Source: an uncultured Actinomycetes bacterium (lineage in GTDB: Bacteria; Actinomycetota; Actinomycetes; Nanopelagicales; Nanopelagicaceae). Taken from it: a DNA stretch of 37,753 nucleotides. The translations under genes and the position numbers were made by a program. Below are positions 1 through 9,787 of the stretch, one piece after another. Every line of letters starts with the position of its first letter. The stretch's first letter is position 1. The notes under the pieces are model-generated. The model worked only from the letters and a program-made list of their open reading frames with translations, was not told the DNA's origin and searched no databases. The stretch covers positions 1-37,753 of the forward strand of contig CAINLV010000107.1 of assembly GCA_903850565.1 (NCBI GenBank), written 5' to 3'.

Positions 1-5
1 AAATT

Positions 6-338
6 GTGGCCATCGAAAAAGATGCGATGGCCACTCTCTCCACAGAAGACCTGATGTTAAAAGAGAAGGTTCTGCAAACAGAGCGAGCCGATCTTGCAGT
101 GGTAGTGAGCACTTACTACCAAGCCAGAGCCGGGGCCCTGACCGCAAAGAATGCAGCAGTGGCAGCGTTGATGGCATCAGGTGATCACAACAATCGCGGT
201 GACCGACTTACCCAGATCCTGGAAAGTTATCACAGAGCCATCGATCAAGCGCTCTCCAACAAAGAGATGGCAACGAAGGCAGCTCACGCTAAATCTGCAG
301 CAACGCTGGCCACTGCTGGAGTTTCGGTAGTGAATTAA
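6..338 (+). CDS. Hypothetical protein, possibly 5'-truncated
   Basis: The reading frame is open to the left edge of the window and contains a GTG at position 6, so the true start may lie outside. The 110 visible residues are polar and alanine-rich, mostly predicted helix (for example around QILESYHRAIDQALSNKEMA), with no signal peptide, membrane segment or catalytic motif I recognise. Its TAA overlaps the stop codon of the convergent hydrolase gene by four bases, which suits a real compact gene end. Function unknown. Confidence 0.55.
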   Translation: MAIEKDAMATLSTEDLMLKEKVLQTERADLAVVVSTYYQARAGALTAKNAAVAALMASGDHNNRGDRLTQILESYHRAIDQALSNKEMATKAAHAKSAATLATAGVSVVN

Positions 339-1198
339 GCGATCTCTTTTAAGATTTGATTTATTGCGGCGTCGATAAGTCCTAAGTGACCCCATCCTGG
401 CAATTTAGCCAGGCTAGCTTGGGGCAGGTGTTTCAAGAGCCATGCCGCATGCTCGGGCGGAACCATCAGGTCTTCATCTCCTTGTATGAGATGAACCGGG
501 ACGGTTATCTCGTCTAGCGAGAATCCCCATTCATTAGTGAAGGCAATGTCGTCATCAATCCACCCGGCATATGAAATCTTCACGGAATTTCGAAAACATT
601 CGGCAAGTTCTTGGGCATCCTCGAAATTGGTAAGAATTTGTCGGTCCTTTTTAGAGAACAGATTGCCCTGCGTTACTTGCAATTGCTCAGCAGTTACCTC
701 TTTTATGCCCGGACCATTTAAAGACATCCACTCTTCTAATTTGTCTAAGCCAGCAACTGCTGCACCAAACTCTTCCAAATTGTCCTGACCCATTCCAACT
801 AAGAAATCTAGATCTGATTGACCAAACATTCCAACGCCTGCTAGAACAAAAACCGCAGTGCAGCGAGGATCTAATCCCGAAGCCAATGTATGCGGTCCAC
901 CACCGGACCATCCAACCGAAACGAAGGATTCAACTCGGTATTGGTCTAGCACTTCTCCGAGATCATCAAGTACATCAATAACGCGACGACCCATTTTTCT
1001 ATCGCTAGTGAAGTAACCAGCTCTGGAGTAGGCAATGGCGCTGATGCCTTCTGATTCAAGCTGCGCAATCGTCTTTCTCCAGGTGCCTGCATAAGCAGGT
1101 GTTCCATGATGAAAAATTACAGTGGGGCCATCAAACTGCTCTCCGACTAGTAAATGTAGATTGCGGCCGTCAGAGAGTTGGAAATCGATTTCATTCAT
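335..1198 (-). CDS. Alpha/beta-fold hydrolase
   Basis: A 287-residue single-domain alpha/beta hydrolase, probably cytoplasmic, substrate unknown. The oxyanion-hole region HHGTPAYAGTW lies near residue 30. The nucleophile elbow is GWSGGG, placing the serine near residue 98. The acid is likely the aspartate in QGDEDLMVPPEHA, and the histidine lies in GWGHLG near the C-terminus. The ATG at 1198 has no Shine-Dalgarno sequence; instead TAAGAT (1210-1205 on the minus strand) lies exactly six bases upstream, so the mRNA is probably leaderless. It is monocistronic, between a TIGR01777-type gene and a convergent unknown gene. An esterase or a dehalogenase-like enzyme are both possible. Confidence 0.85.
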   Translation of the reverse strand: MNEIDFQLSDGRNLHLLVGEQFDGPTVIFHHGTPAYAGTWRKTIAQLESEGISAIAYSRAGYFTSDRKMGRRVIDVLDDLGEVLDQYRVESFVSVGWSGGGPHTLASGLDPRCTAVFVLAGVGMFGQSDLDFLVGMGQDNLEEFGAAVAGLDKLEEWMSLNGPGIKEVTAEQLQVTQGNLFSKKDRQILTNFEDAQELAECFRNSVKISYAGWIDDDIAFTNEWGFSLDEITVPVHLIQGDEDLMVPPEHAAWLLKHLPQASLAKLPGWGHLGLIDAAINQILKEIA

Positions 1199-1204
1199 GA
1201 GTCA

Positions 1205-1210
1205 ATCTTA
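1205..1210 (-). promoter_or_regulatory. -10 element, leaderless start of the hydrolase
   Basis: TAAGAT lies six bases upstream of the ATG at 1198, with no ribosome binding site between. Confidence 0.5.
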
Positions 1211-1242
1211 TGGATGCTGGTATAAAACGGCATCAGCACTGA

Positions 1243-2136
1243 CTACTTTTCGACTAGTACATCCAAAGCATTAATCAAATGGGGATAATCAAAGGTAAAG
1301 CCATCTTCCGATAATTTACTTGGCATTACTTTCTTTGAGCCAAGGATTTCATTGGAGAATCCACCCAGCGCTAATTTCAGCGCAAAGGCTGGAACTGGGA
1401 AAACCGCCGGTCGATGTAAAGCGCGTGCCAGTGCAGCGGTGAATTCTTGATTTGTAACTGGGTTCGGAGAAGTCAGATTAACCGGACCGGAGAGCGAAGA
1501 TTCCAGGAGGTGACAGATTGCTCGAATTTCATCGTGCAAAGTGATCCACGACCACCACTGTTGGCCAGAGCCCATACGACCGCCGAGACCTAATCGAAAT
1601 AACGGCAGCATTTTTCCCAGAGCCCCACCGGTGGGATCCAAAATAAGTCCAGTTCTGATCTTCACGGTGCGGATATCTGGTCCTGCTAAATCAGCGGCAG
1701 ATTCCCATTCGCGACACACAGTGGCGAGAAAATCATCACCAGCGCGATCGCTTTCAACGACAGCCCGATTTCCAGATTCTCCGTACCAGCCCACGGCGCT
1801 AGCTGAGATAAAGACAGATGGTTTCACTGCAGCAACAGCATTAGCGATGGTTGTGGTTCCGAGTAAACGCGAATTGAGTATGGTTGCCTTGTATTTGGCA
1901 TTCCATCGCTTGTCGCCAACTCCAGCACCAGCCAAATGAATTACCGCATCAATGCCTTCTAATGCGTTGAGATCTACAGTTCCGGCAATCGGATCCCAGG
2001 AAATTTCATCTGCAGATATGGCTGATCTTCGGACAAACTTTTGAACGGTATGACCTTCACTTCGTAGGTGCCCTACGAGGGCAGTCCCAATTAAACCTGA
2101 AGCGCCAGAAATGGCGATTCGTTGAAGCGGTGCCAT
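1243..2136 (-). CDS. TIGR01777 family NAD(P)-binding epimerase-like protein
   Basis: A 297-residue protein of the SDR39U1/YfcH-like (TIGR01777) family. The N-terminal Rossmann motif GASGLIGTALVGHL (about residues 10-23) binds NAD(P). The family hallmark SASAVGWYGESG (about 112-123) carries the catalytic-type tyrosine, and a DUF1731-like C-terminal part (about 250-297) ends in ALDVLVEK. The physiological reaction of this family is not established; older annotations call it a cell-division inhibitor on weak grounds. It starts two bases after the stop codon of the acyltransferase gene (2139), so it is probably cotranscribed with the lipoyl-enzyme genes. Confidence 0.85.
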   Translation of the reverse strand: MAPLQRIAISGASGLIGTALVGHLRSEGHTVQKFVRRSAISADEISWDPIAGTVDLNALEGIDAVIHLAGAGVGDKRWNAKYKATILNSRLLGTTTIANAVAAVKPSVFISASAVGWYGESGNRAVVESDRAGDDFLATVCREWESAADLAGPDIRTVKIRTGLILDPTGGALGKMLPLFRLGLGGRMGSGQQWWSWITLHDEIRAICHLLESSLSGPVNLTSPNPVTNQEFTAALARALHRPAVFPVPAFALKLALGGFSNEILGSKKVMPSKLSEDGFTFDYPHLINALDVLVEK

Positions 2137-2138
2137 CC

Positions 2139-3821
2139 TTACAATCCTAGATCTGCTTCGAAGCGACCTTCTTCAAGTCGACCCTTCAAAGTAACTAGGA
2201 ATTTAGCGGCATCTGCGCCATCAACAATTCGGTGATCGTAGGAGAGGGCGAGGTAGACCATGGAACGGATAGCAATGGTTTCGCCACCATCTTCACCCTT
2301 CATGACGATAGGACGCTTAACAACGGCACCAAGTCCCAATATCGCAACCTGTGGTTGATTAATGATTGGTGTATCGAAGAGCGCGCCTCGGCTACCTGTG
2401 TTTGTGATGGTGAACGTTCCACCACCAAGTTCATCAGGGTTGATTTTGTTGGTACGAGTTCTTTCCGCAACATCTGCAATTTTACGAGCAACTGCGCCGA
2501 TGTTGAGATCGCCAGCGTCCCGAATAACTGGAACCAGAAGACCTCGTTCAGTTTCAACTGCGATGCCCAAATGTTCGGCGGCATGGTAGGTAATTTCATC
2601 ACCATCGAGGGAGGAGTTAACGACTGGATGTTGTTTCAGCGCCTCACAAACGGCCACGGCAAAGAAAGGTAAGAATGAAAGTTTCACACCCTCACGAGTT
2701 TCAAATGATGCTTTAGAGCGATCCCGGAGTCGGGCAATTTTTGTAACATCAACTTCAACAACTGTGGTGAGTTGTGCGCTCACTTGGAGAGATTCCACCA
2801 TGCGCGCAGCAATAACTTTTCGAAGTCTGGTGAGTTTTACAGTCTGACCGCGAAGTGGTGAGGAGACGACCGGTGTTGCGGGTGCAGAACTCTTAGCGGC
2901 AGCGGGAGCAGGAGCGACAGGAGCTACAGGCTTGGCTGCGGCTAGGACATCTTCTTTGCGGATGCGTCCTCCGATACCAGTGCCAGAAACAGCCGATAGA
3001 TCTACACCTGACTCCGAAGCGAGCTTTCGAACGATTGGTGTTACATAGGCTCCATCTGGAGAGAGAGCAACGACAGGGGCAGCAACGACAGGAGCAGCAA
3101 CGACAGGAGCAGCAACGACAGGAGCAGCAACGACAGGAGCAGCAACGACAGGAGCAGCAACGACAGGAGCAGCAATCACGGGAGCAGCAACGACAGGAGC
3201 AGCAACGACAGGAGCAGCATCGGCAGAACCGATGGTGGCCAGACGCGCACCGACTGGAACCGTTGAATCCACTGGAACATCAATCGTGAGTACGGTGCCT
3301 GAAACCGGTGATGGAATCTCGGTATCTACTTTGTCGGTGGAAACTTCAAGAAGCGCTTCATCGACGGTAACGAAATCTCCAACGTTCTTAAGCCAGCGGG
3401 TAACTGTTCCTTCAGTTACTGACTCGCCAAGTGCTGGCATAGAAACAATGGTTCCTGTGGCAGAGGAAGTAACTGGAGCAGGAACGCTTGGAACACTTAC
3501 TGGCCCTGGAGGAGTAACTACGGCTTGAGGTTCTTCAACGACCGGGGCCGGTGAAGTAACTGCTGCTGGTTCTACTACTTCAACGGAGTCAGCAATAATC
3601 GCCAATTCTGCGCCGACTGGCACTGTCTGATCGATCTGAACAATGATGCGTTGGACAATTCCTGCGACTGGAGATGGAATCTCCGTATCTACTTTATCTG
3701 TCGATACTTCGAGCAGGGCTTCATCAACGGCAACATGATCGCCCTCTGATTTCAACCATCGTGTGACTGTTCCTTCGGTAACGCTCTCTCCGAGCGCAGG
3801 CATCGTTACTGAAAAAGACAT
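2139..3821 (-). CDS. sucB: Dihydrolipoamide acyltransferase (E2), actinobacterial SucB type
   Basis: E2 core of a 2-oxoacid dehydrogenase complex. In Actinobacteria this two-lipoyl E2 serves pyruvate dehydrogenase and contributes to the 2-oxoglutarate complex. Two lipoyl domains each show [16 protein letters not shown] and the lipoylated lysine in [12 protein letters not shown]. An Ala-Pro-Val linker follows, then a peripheral subunit-binding domain ([17 protein letters not shown]) and a catalytic domain ending with [13 protein letters not shown], which holds the His and Asp of the HxxxDG site. I chose ATG 3821 because GGGAG lies eight bases upstream and the family begins MSxSVxMPALGE. ATG 3836 overlaps the lpdA stop (TAATG) and is the alternative. 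Cotranscribed with lpdA upstream. Confidence 0.93.
   Translation of the reverse strand: MSFSVTMPALGESVTEGTVTRWLKSEGDHVAVDEALLEVSTDKVDTEIPSPVAGIVQRIIVQIDQTVPVGAELAIIADSVEVVEPAAVTSPAPVVEEPQAVVTPPGPVSVPSVPAPVTSSATGTIVSMPALGESVTEGTVTRWLKNVGDFVTVDEALLEVSTDKVDTEIPSPVSGTVLTIDVPVDSTVPVGARLATIGSADAAPVVAAPVVAAPVIAAPVVAAPVVAAPVVAAPVVAAPVVAAPVVAAPVVALSPDGAYVTPIVRKLASESGVDLSAVSGTGIGGRIRKEDVLAAAKPVAPVAPAPAAAKSSAPATPVVSSPLRGQTVKLTRLRKVIAARMVESLQVSAQLTTVVEVDVTKIARLRDRSKASFETREGVKLSFLPFFAVAVCEALKQHPVVNSSLDGDEITYHAAEHLGIAVETERGLLVPVIRDAGDLNIGAVARKIADVAERTRTNKINPDELGGGTFTITNTGSRGALFDTPIINQPQVAILGLGAVVKRPIVMKGEDGGETIAIRSMVYLALSYDHRIVDGADAAKFLVTLKGRLEEGRFEADLGL
3067..3216 (-). repeat. Ten tandem 15-bp repeats coding the E2 linker
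   Basis: Ten in-phase copies of a 15-bp unit (plus-strand form GCAACGACAGGAGCA) encode ten APVVA pentapeptides, one altered to APVIA. The near identity of the copies at DNA level suggests recent slippage expansion. The product is the flexible hinge between the second lipoyl domain and the subunit-binding domain. Confidence 0.95.
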
Positions 3822-3835
3822 TGCGATTTCTCCCA

Positions 3836-5203
3836 TTACCCGTGTGCGTGAAGTGGTTTACCTGCAAGTGCTAAATGTGCTTCGCCAACGGCCTCAGAGA
3901 GGGTTGGATGTGCGTGGATTAGTGAAGCAACATCAGATGCTTCTGCTTCCCAATTGAAAATTAATTGAGCTTCGGCAAGGAGTTCTCCAACGCGAGAACC
4001 GACCATGTGAATTCCCAAAACTGGGCCATTCTTTTGCGCGATCAACTTCACCGAGCCAGCAGTCTTTAAAATGTTTGCTTTGCCATTTCCAGCTAAGTCA
4101 TAACTAATTTCAACGATGTCATGCCCGCGAGATTGTGCTTGAGCCGTAGTTAACCCAACTGAGGCGACTTCAGGCTCGGAGTAAGTGACGCGAGGTACTC
4201 CGTCATAATTAATTGCACGAGGATTTAATCCCGCGATTTCTTCGGCGACTAAAATTCCTTCGGCAAAACCTACGTGTGCAAGTTGCAGAGTTGGAATGAG
4301 ATCTCCGACCGCCCAAATGCCCGGAACATTGGTGCGGCACTTATCGTCAACAATTAAGTACCCGCGATCCATGGTTAGACCGGCTTCTTCATAACCGATA
4401 TTGGAAGATACGGGACCGCGACCGACCGCAACGAGTAGTAAATCGGCAACAAAAGTTGAACCATTTTCCAAGGTGACAGTTACGCCATCTGGACCTTTGG
4501 AAGCAGATGCAAATCTAGTTCCGAGCTCAAATTTAATCCCACGTTTTCTGAAGGCTCGTTCCAATTGCTTTGATGTGGATTCATCTTCCAGTGCCACCAA
4601 GTGTGGAAGTGCTTCGATAATGGTGACATCTGCGCCAAAGGATTTCCAAACGGATGCGAATTCACAACCAATTACGCCACCACCAAGGACAATCACGCTG
4701 GAAGGGACATGCTCTAATTTAGTTGCATGATCGCTAGTGACAATTTGGACACCGTCAATATCTAGTCCAGGAAGTGTCTTCGGGTACGAACCAGTTGCTA
4801 AAACAATATTTTTTCCGCTGTATTGAACTCCGTTGACATCGATAACGTTCTTTCCAACCAAACGACCGTGGCCTTCAATGTAAGTAATGTTTCGGGATTT
4901 CACCAAACCTTGTAAGCCCTTGTGGAGTTTATTGATAACTCCATCTTTGTAGGCATTGACCGCCAACATGTCCATAGAGATGAATTGGGCATTGACACCG
5001 AATTCGGATGCATGTCGGGAACTGTCGGCGACTTCACCAGCGTGCAACAACGCCTTTGTCGGAATACAGCCACGGTGAAGACAAGTTCCACCTAGTTTGT
5101 CTTCCTCGACCAATGCGACCGAAAGCCCAAGTTGTGCAGCACGTAGGGCACAGGCGTAACCGCCACTGCCTCCACCGAGGATAAGAAGATCAAATTCAGA
5201 CAC
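3836..5203 (-). CDS. lpdA: Dihydrolipoyl dehydrogenase (E3)
   Basis: Flavoprotein that reoxidises the dihydrolipoyl arms of 2-oxoacid dehydrogenase and glycine cleavage complexes with NAD. It shows the FAD motif [17 protein letters not shown], the redox disulfide in [16 protein letters not shown], a second dinucleotide fold at [13 protein letters not shown] (about residues 175-187), the FAD-binding AVGDL near 310, and the C-terminal [13 protein letters not shown] with the His-Glu pair that completes the partner active site. I place the start at GTG 5203: GAAGGG lies six bases before it, whereas TTG 5209 would abut that site. Length about 455 residues is normal. It immediately precedes the E2 gene. 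Confidence 0.93.
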   Translation of the reverse strand: MSEFDLLILGGGSGGYACALRAAQLGLSVALVEEDKLGGTCLHRGCIPTKALLHAGEVADSSRHASEFGVNAQFISMDMLAVNAYKDGVINKLHKGLQGLVKSRNITYIEGHGRLVGKNVIDVNGVQYSGKNIVLATGSYPKTLPGLDIDGVQIVTSDHATKLEHVPSSVIVLGGGVIGCEFASVWKSFGADVTIIEALPHLVALEDESTSKQLERAFRKRGIKFELGTRFASASKGPDGVTVTLENGSTFVADLLLVAVGRGPVSSNIGYEEAGLTMDRGYLIVDDKCRTNVPGIWAVGDLIPTLQLAHVGFAEGILVAEEIAGLNPRAINYDGVPRVTYSEPEVASVGLTTAQAQSRGHDIVEISYDLAGNGKANILKTAGSVKLIAQKNGPVLGIHMVGSRVGELLAEAQLIFNWEAEASDVASLIHAHPTLSEAVGEAHLALAGKPLHAHG

Positions 5204-5284
5204 GGGCAACCCTTCGCATAAATGAGATAGCCCCTAATCCTGCCACGCTTGTGGGATAACTTCCCCCGCAGGTGCCTGGGGTGC

Positions 5285-6796
5285 TCAACCTTGTGACGCA
5301 GTCAACTCCGCGAAGGCAACCAGGCTGCGAACGGCAACTCCGGTTCCACCAACCGGGGTATAACCATGTGGGGCGTGCTTGTTGAGCGCTGGACTGGCAA
5401 TATCCAAATGTGCCCAGGGAAGGGCTGGATCGACGAAATCTCGCAAGAAAAGTCCGGCAACTAGCATTCCGCCCATTCGCTCACCCTTATTGGCAATATC
5501 GGCGACTGGGGATTCCAGGCTTGGCCGCAGTTCTTCGGGTAGCGGCATCGGCCAAAATAATTCGCCGGCAGCTACAGTGACCGCCATTAATTCACGCTGA
5601 AATTGCTCGTTATTGCTCATTAGGGCGCTAACTCGCTCGCCTAGGGCCACACCTTGAGCTCCAGTAAGGGTGGCTACATCGATGATGTAGTCCAGGCCGT
5701 CAGCAGCTTCTCCGAATTCTTGGGCCCGAACTAGCGCATCGGCTAAGACGAGTCTGCCCTCGGCATCGGGGTTAATTACTTCGACAGTTTTACCGCCGTA
5801 AATAGAAATAATGTCACTGGGCCTAGTGGAATTGTTGCTCACCATATTTTCGGCCATAGCAGCCCATCCATCAACAGCAATCGGAAGCTTCAGGCGAGCA
5901 ATGGCCATTACGGCAGCAATAACTGCAGCAGCCCCACTCATGTCGCTCTTCATGGCCTCCATGCCATTTGCAGGTTTTAGCGCCAGTCCGCCTGAATCAA
6001 AGGTGATTCCCTTGCCGACGAAGGCCAATCTTCGTTTTGCCTTAGCCGGGGAGTAACTAACTCGAAGTAAGCGCGGCGGATTGGCCGAACCCTGTCCAAC
6101 AGCAGTAATTCCACCAAAACCTTTAGCCTTGAGAACCTTTTCATTGAGAATCTCAACTTTGAGACCTAAGGCGCTGGCTTCCTTCTTCATAATCAATGAA
6201 AAAGAGGCAGGAGTGAGATGGCTCGGCGGGGTATTGATTAAGTCTCGAACAAGATGGATTTCGCGCACCAGAATATTCGCGCGCTTTACCGCTTCCTTGC
6301 CAGATGTCGCAGCGGCCAGCGGCGAAAAAATATTTATGGTGGTTAGCGGAAGAGTCTGCGCCGCTTTGCTGGTGGTTCGGAATTGATGAAATCCGTAAGC
6401 ACCTAATCCAGCGCCTTCTGCTATGGCTGCTAGTTCTGCCGAATCAGTATGTGGCAAGGCAAATGTCGCAGTGCTATTACCTTCAAGGTGTCTGCTAGCA
6501 GCACCTGCTGCACGTCGCAACACTTCGTGATCAAATGTGGATTGTGTTTTTCCCAGTCCAGTGAAGACCAACAATTTTGGCGAGGCAAATGGGACTTTCG
6601 TCACTTCATCGGATTTTCCAGTGGCACCCAAAGTCTGCAAAGTTGAGATCACTTGACGAAGTTGAGCGGGGGAGAAAAGGACTTTCTTGCCGCTTGTTGG
6701 CAAGGAAGTGTGAATTGTGAGCTTGCCATCTTTAGAAGAGAGCCCCAGAACAAGCGGTTCCTTCTTAATCTCTGAAGTTAGTTTTAACGAAGTCAT
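5285..6796 (-). CDS. pepA: Leucyl aminopeptidase (M17)
   Basis: Cytosolic dinuclear-metal exopeptidase that releases N-terminal residues. The C-terminal catalytic domain carries the M17 ligands: K262 and D267 in GKGITFDSGG, D285 in KSDMSG, and D344/E346 in the signature NPDAEGRLVLADAL. This signature differs from the usual NTDAEGRL only in Thr to Pro. The N-terminal 160 residues are the variable macro-like domain. Length of 503 residues is typical. The ATG at 6796 is preceded by a weak AGG six bases away and has no clear -10. It sits between lpdA and the divergent gcvT and is probably transcribed alone. Confidence 0.93.
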   Translation of the reverse strand: MTSLKLTSEIKKEPLVLGLSSKDGKLTIHTSLPTSGKKVLFSPAQLRQVISTLQTLGATGKSDEVTKVPFASPKLLVFTGLGKTQSTFDHEVLRRAAGAASRHLEGNSTATFALPHTDSAELAAIAEGAGLGAYGFHQFRTTSKAAQTLPLTTINIFSPLAAATSGKEAVKRANILVREIHLVRDLINTPPSHLTPASFSLIMKKEASALGLKVEILNEKVLKAKGFGGITAVGQGSANPPRLLRVSYSPAKAKRRLAFVGKGITFDSGGLALKPANGMEAMKSDMSGAAAVIAAVMAIARLKLPIAVDGWAAMAENMVSNNSTRPSDIISIYGGKTVEVINPDAEGRLVLADALVRAQEFGEAADGLDYIIDVATLTGAQGVALGERVSALMSNNEQFQRELMAVTVAAGELFWPMPLPEELRPSLESPVADIANKGERMGGMLVAGLFLRDFVDPALPWAHLDIASPALNKHAPHGYTPVGGTGVAVRSLVAFAELTASQG

Positions 6797-6852
6797 ATCT
6801 ACCTATTCTTTGAAGTAATCAGAGCCTACGCGAAGTTTCTCTCAGTTGCAGA

Positions 6853-6858
6853 TAAGTT
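6853..6858 (+). promoter_or_regulatory. -10 element of gcvT
   Basis: TAAGTT lies six bases before the ATG at 6865, consistent with a leaderless transcript. The AGGGAT between them could alternatively act as a weak ribosome binding site. Confidence 0.45.
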
Positions 6859-6864
6859 AGGGAT

Positions 6865-7980
6865 ATGAAATCTCCACTTTATGAATGGCATGTCGCAGCA
6901 GGAGCTAAATTGGCCGATTTTGGTGGGTGGGATATGCCCATTGAATACCCCAAGGGCACCTCTGAAGGTTTTTCAGGTGGAGTCTTGGCTGAACATGTTT
7001 CCGTACGTGTTGGTGTCGGGCTCTTTGACGTTTCCCATTTAGGAAAGATTTCTGTTGTTGGTTCCGGATCCTTAAATTATCTAAATTCGATGCTGACCAA
7101 CGACCTTAATCGCATTGCTCCCGGAAGTGCGCAATACAACTTGATCTGCAATGCCCAAGGTGGCGTCATTGACGACTTGATCGTGTATCAGAATAGTGAG
7201 AGTGATTTCTTTCTCATCCCCAACGCTGCCAACTGTGCCGAGGTAGCCCGCGTTCTCACAGAAAATGCCCCGGCAGATATCGTCATAGAAAATATTCATC
7301 AAAGTTACGGGGTACTTGCATTGCAAGGTCCACTTTCAGCAAAGGTAATGAATTCTCTCGGCCTGGACCTGGAATTGGATTACATGCAATTTACGCAGGT
7401 GCAACTACCGCTCCACCCTGAATTAGGTTCGGTCATTATTTGTCGTACCGGATACACCGGAGAATTTGGATATGAACTCGTGCCTTCTTGGAGCAGCACT
7501 TTGCCGCTCTGGGAAATTTTGGTGACACAAGTTAATGGATTAGGCGGGCGAGTCTGCGGATTGGGCGCCAGAGATACCTTGCGAACTGAGATGGGCTACC
7601 CACTTCACGGACACGAACTATCTTTGGATATCTCCCCGCTGCAAGCAAATGCCGGATGGGCTGTCGCTATGAATAAGGGCGAATTTCTTGGCCGGAGCGT
7701 ATTAGCGGCAGAGAAGGAGAAAGGTCTTTCCAGAATTTCCCGAGGGTTGAAATCTTTAGATCGAGGAATTCCTCGAGCTGGAATGAAAGTACTAGTCGGG
7801 GGGAGTGAAATTGGCGAAGTAACCAGTGGAACTTTTTCGCCTACTCTCAAGCATGGAATTGCGCTTGCCTTAATTTCACCTTCGGTAAAAGTTGGCGATC
7901 AGGTCGAAATTGATGTGCGGGGCAGAGTTAGCGTCGCCGAAGTTGTCAAAATTCCGTTCGTGGAATCCAAGGTTCGTTAG
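6865..7980 (+). CDS. gcvT: Glycine cleavage system aminomethyltransferase (T protein)
   Basis: Transfers the aminomethyl carbon from the H-protein lipoyl arm to tetrahydrofolate, releasing ammonia. Family landmarks are SPLYEWHVAAGAKLADFGGW at the N-terminus, GLFDVSHLGKISVVG (about 50-65), the ANCAEVARVL region, GYTGEFGYEL (about 199-208), GLGARDTLRTEMGYPLHGHE (about 235-254) with the folate-site residues, and GTFSPTLKHGIALALI near the end. Length of 371 residues is typical. No gcvH or gcvP lies in the window, so its partners are elsewhere; lpdA nearby can supply the L protein. Its stop overlaps the convergent ABC ATPase stop by four bases. Confidence 0.94.
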   Translation: MKSPLYEWHVAAGAKLADFGGWDMPIEYPKGTSEGFSGGVLAEHVSVRVGVGLFDVSHLGKISVVGSGSLNYLNSMLTNDLNRIAPGSAQYNLICNAQGGVIDDLIVYQNSESDFFLIPNAANCAEVARVLTENAPADIVIENIHQSYGVLALQGPLSAKVMNSLGLDLELDYMQFTQVQLPLHPELGSVIICRTGYTGEFGYELVPSWSSTLPLWEILVTQVNGLGGRVCGLGARDTLRTEMGYPLHGHELSLDISPLQANAGWAVAMNKGEFLGRSVLAAEKEKGLSRISRGLKSLDRGIPRAGMKVLVGGSEIGEVTSGTFSPTLKHGIALALISPSVKVGDQVEIDVRGRVSVAEVVKIPFVESKVR

Positions 7981-8735
7981 TTGAGATAGTCCTTGGCGGC
8001 CACGATCACGGGGCGACCGCTATCTAATGTGTAGACATTGATTCGGTTGTCAAAAGCCATCTTTAATTCCGGCGAGTGGATTACCGATTGAGCCAAGCCA
8101 TCTAGCAATATTTTGCCTTCGTGCATAACAACGATTCGCTCGGCATACATGGCAGCCAAAGTGATGTCATGCATCGTGGAGATGATAGTGACTCCTACAT
8201 CTTTAAGGAGCTCAATATTGTTGAGCGTTGAAATTTGATGGTGCAAATCCAGCGCACTGGTTGGTTCATCCAGCAAAATTAATTTTGGTTCTTGCGCTAA
8301 AGCCCGTGCAATTAAGGCTCGTTGCATTTCGCCGCCCGAAAGCCTAGTTATGTATTGATTGTGCAAGCCGAACAGTTGGGTTTGCTCCAAAATATTTTGA
8401 ACTAACGAACGGCTCCGAACCGATTCATTGCCCCAACCATCGCGCTTGGAGCGGCCCATCATGACATATTCGCTAACTGTCATCCCGGCAGGAATTTGCG
8501 GTTGCTGCGGGACAAAGGCAACGTTACGTTTTTGATTTCGATAAACCTCCGCATTGTCATCCCGAAGCGACCCCGAGTAGGGAGTAACGCCAAGTAGGGC
8601 TTTAAGGAGTGTGGTTTTTCCAGCGCCGTTGGGACCAACTAAGCAAGTCCAGGAGTTCTTTGGAATATTGAGATCGATATGATCCAAGATAACTTTCTCG
8701 CCGATGCGAACCGTTAAATCTTTAATACTGATCAT
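7977..8735 (-). CDS. btuD: Cobalamin-type ABC transporter ATPase
   Basis: ATP-binding subunit of a FecE/BtuD-type importer. Walker A is GPNGAGKTTLLK (about residues 35-46), the Q-loop is VPQQPQIPAG, the signature is LSGGEMQRALIARAL, Walker B is LILLDEPTSALD, and the switch histidine is in STMHD. Its ATG overlaps the permease stop by four bases, indicating translational coupling. Family alone does not separate cobalamin from siderophore or haem import; the cobalamin riboswitch upstream of the operon makes B12 the likely substrate. Confidence 0.88.
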   Translation of the reverse strand: MISIKDLTVRIGEKVILDHIDLNIPKNSWTCLVGPNGAGKTTLLKALLGVTPYSGSLRDDNAEVYRNQKRNVAFVPQQPQIPAGMTVSEYVMMGRSKRDGWGNESVRSRSLVQNILEQTQLFGLHNQYITRLSGGEMQRALIARALAQEPKLILLDEPTSALDLHHQISTLNNIELLKDVGVTIISTMHDITLAAMYAERIVVMHEGKILLDGLAQSVIHSPELKMAFDNRINVYTLDSGRPVIVAAKDYLN

Positions 8736-9769
8736 GATCCAACTCGTTTCTTTCGAAGTACAAAGAGGAAGAAAGGTGCTCCGACAAAGGCAGTAATAAC
8801 GCCAATGGGAAGTTCAGCAGGGGACAGTAAAGTTCGAGCGCCAAGATCGGCCAAAACTAAGAAGGCTGCGCCAGCAAATGCCATGGTTGCGAGCGAGCGA
8901 TTGGTGACCCGGTGGGTGATTCCGCGCACCAGATGTGGCACAACGATTCCGACAAAGCCGATCAACCCGCTGGCAGCAACCGCCGTTGCTGTTGCCAAAG
9001 TTGCCGCCGCCACCGCAATTATGCGTAATTTGTTGGGATTGATGCCCAGCGAGAAGGATTCTTCATCACTGAGAAGTAATCCATCAAGTTGTTTTGAAAC
9101 AGTAATTAAAATCAGTATCGCCGAAACTATATATAGGCTGGACCAACGAACAACCTGCCAATTGGCAATTGTGAGCTCACCAAGAATCCATGAGTAGACC
9201 GGTCGCAGGGCGCTGCTGTGACGCTGTTGCAAGTAAGTTTGAATTGCGGTTCCAAAAGATCCGACCGCAATTCCAGATAGCAGTAGCGAATTAGGTTCGG
9301 CAAAGAATTTCCCGGAGATGAAGAAGGTCGTAAGTACGGCTAATACACCACCGACGAAGGAGAAGATTGGGAGGAGTCCATAGACATTGCCTCCGGAACT
9401 TGTGATCGCAAGAGTTGCACCTAAGCCTGCGCCACTGGCGGCACCTAATAAATAGGGATCTGCAAGCGGATTTCGAAAAACAGTTTGATAAACGGCGCCA
9501 CTAGTACTGAGAGCTGCTCCTACTAGAGCAGCCAACAAAACTCGAGGCAGACGTAGATCAAGGAGAAGGACTCGTTCTTGACCTTGAAGCCCATGTGGAA
9601 AACCGAAAAGCGTTTTGATAACTTTCCAAAAGTTCAGGTGGATGGGGCCAAGGCTGACACCCAAAACTGCCACTGCGAAAAGAACGAGAGCGCTAATCGC
9701 AGTGATGCGCCAATTCCACATTGGACCCATCTGCGGTGCTGATGGGTCTCTTCGTATCGGCATTTTCAT
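8732..9769 (-). CDS. btuC: Cobalamin-type ABC transporter permease (FecCD family)
   Basis: Integral membrane subunit with about ten hydrophobic segments, starting with ISALVLFAVAVLGVSLG. It carries FecCD landmarks: LRLPRVLLAALVGAALSTSGAVYQ, NPLADPYLLGAASGAGLGA and GLIGFVGIVVPHLVRGITH, the last leading into the ATPase-contact loop. The start is uncertain: TTG 9781, ATG 9769 and ATG 9763 are in frame and none has a strong Shine-Dalgarno; I list 9769. The gene begins about 18 bases after the binding-protein stop and overlaps the ATPase gene, so the three form one operon. Confidence 0.88.
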   Translation of the reverse strand: MKMPIRRDPSAPQMGPMWNWRITAISALVLFAVAVLGVSLGPIHLNFWKVIKTLFGFPHGLQGQERVLLLDLRLPRVLLAALVGAALSTSGAVYQTVFRNPLADPYLLGAASGAGLGATLAITSSGGNVYGLLPIFSFVGGVLAVLTTFFISGKFFAEPNSLLLSGIAVGSFGTAIQTYLQQRHSSALRPVYSWILGELTIANWQVVRWSSLYIVSAILILITVSKQLDGLLLSDEESFSLGINPNKLRIIAVAAATLATATAVAASGLIGFVGIVVPHLVRGITHRVTNRSLATMAFAGAAFLVLADLGARTLLSPAELPIGVITAFVGAPFFLFVLRKKRVGS

Positions 9770-9787
9770 CTTCTGAGTCAAGATCCG

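Noticed and set aside
3035-3289. Open frame on the plus strand rich in Gln-Arg-Glu repeats
   Set aside because: It is the antisense reading of the 15-bp repeats in the acyltransferase linker; the real gene on the minus strand explains it.
5263-5284. GC hairpin (CCCC with GGGG) after pepA as a terminator
   Set aside because: The stem is interrupted by a bulge and there is no T run on either strand.
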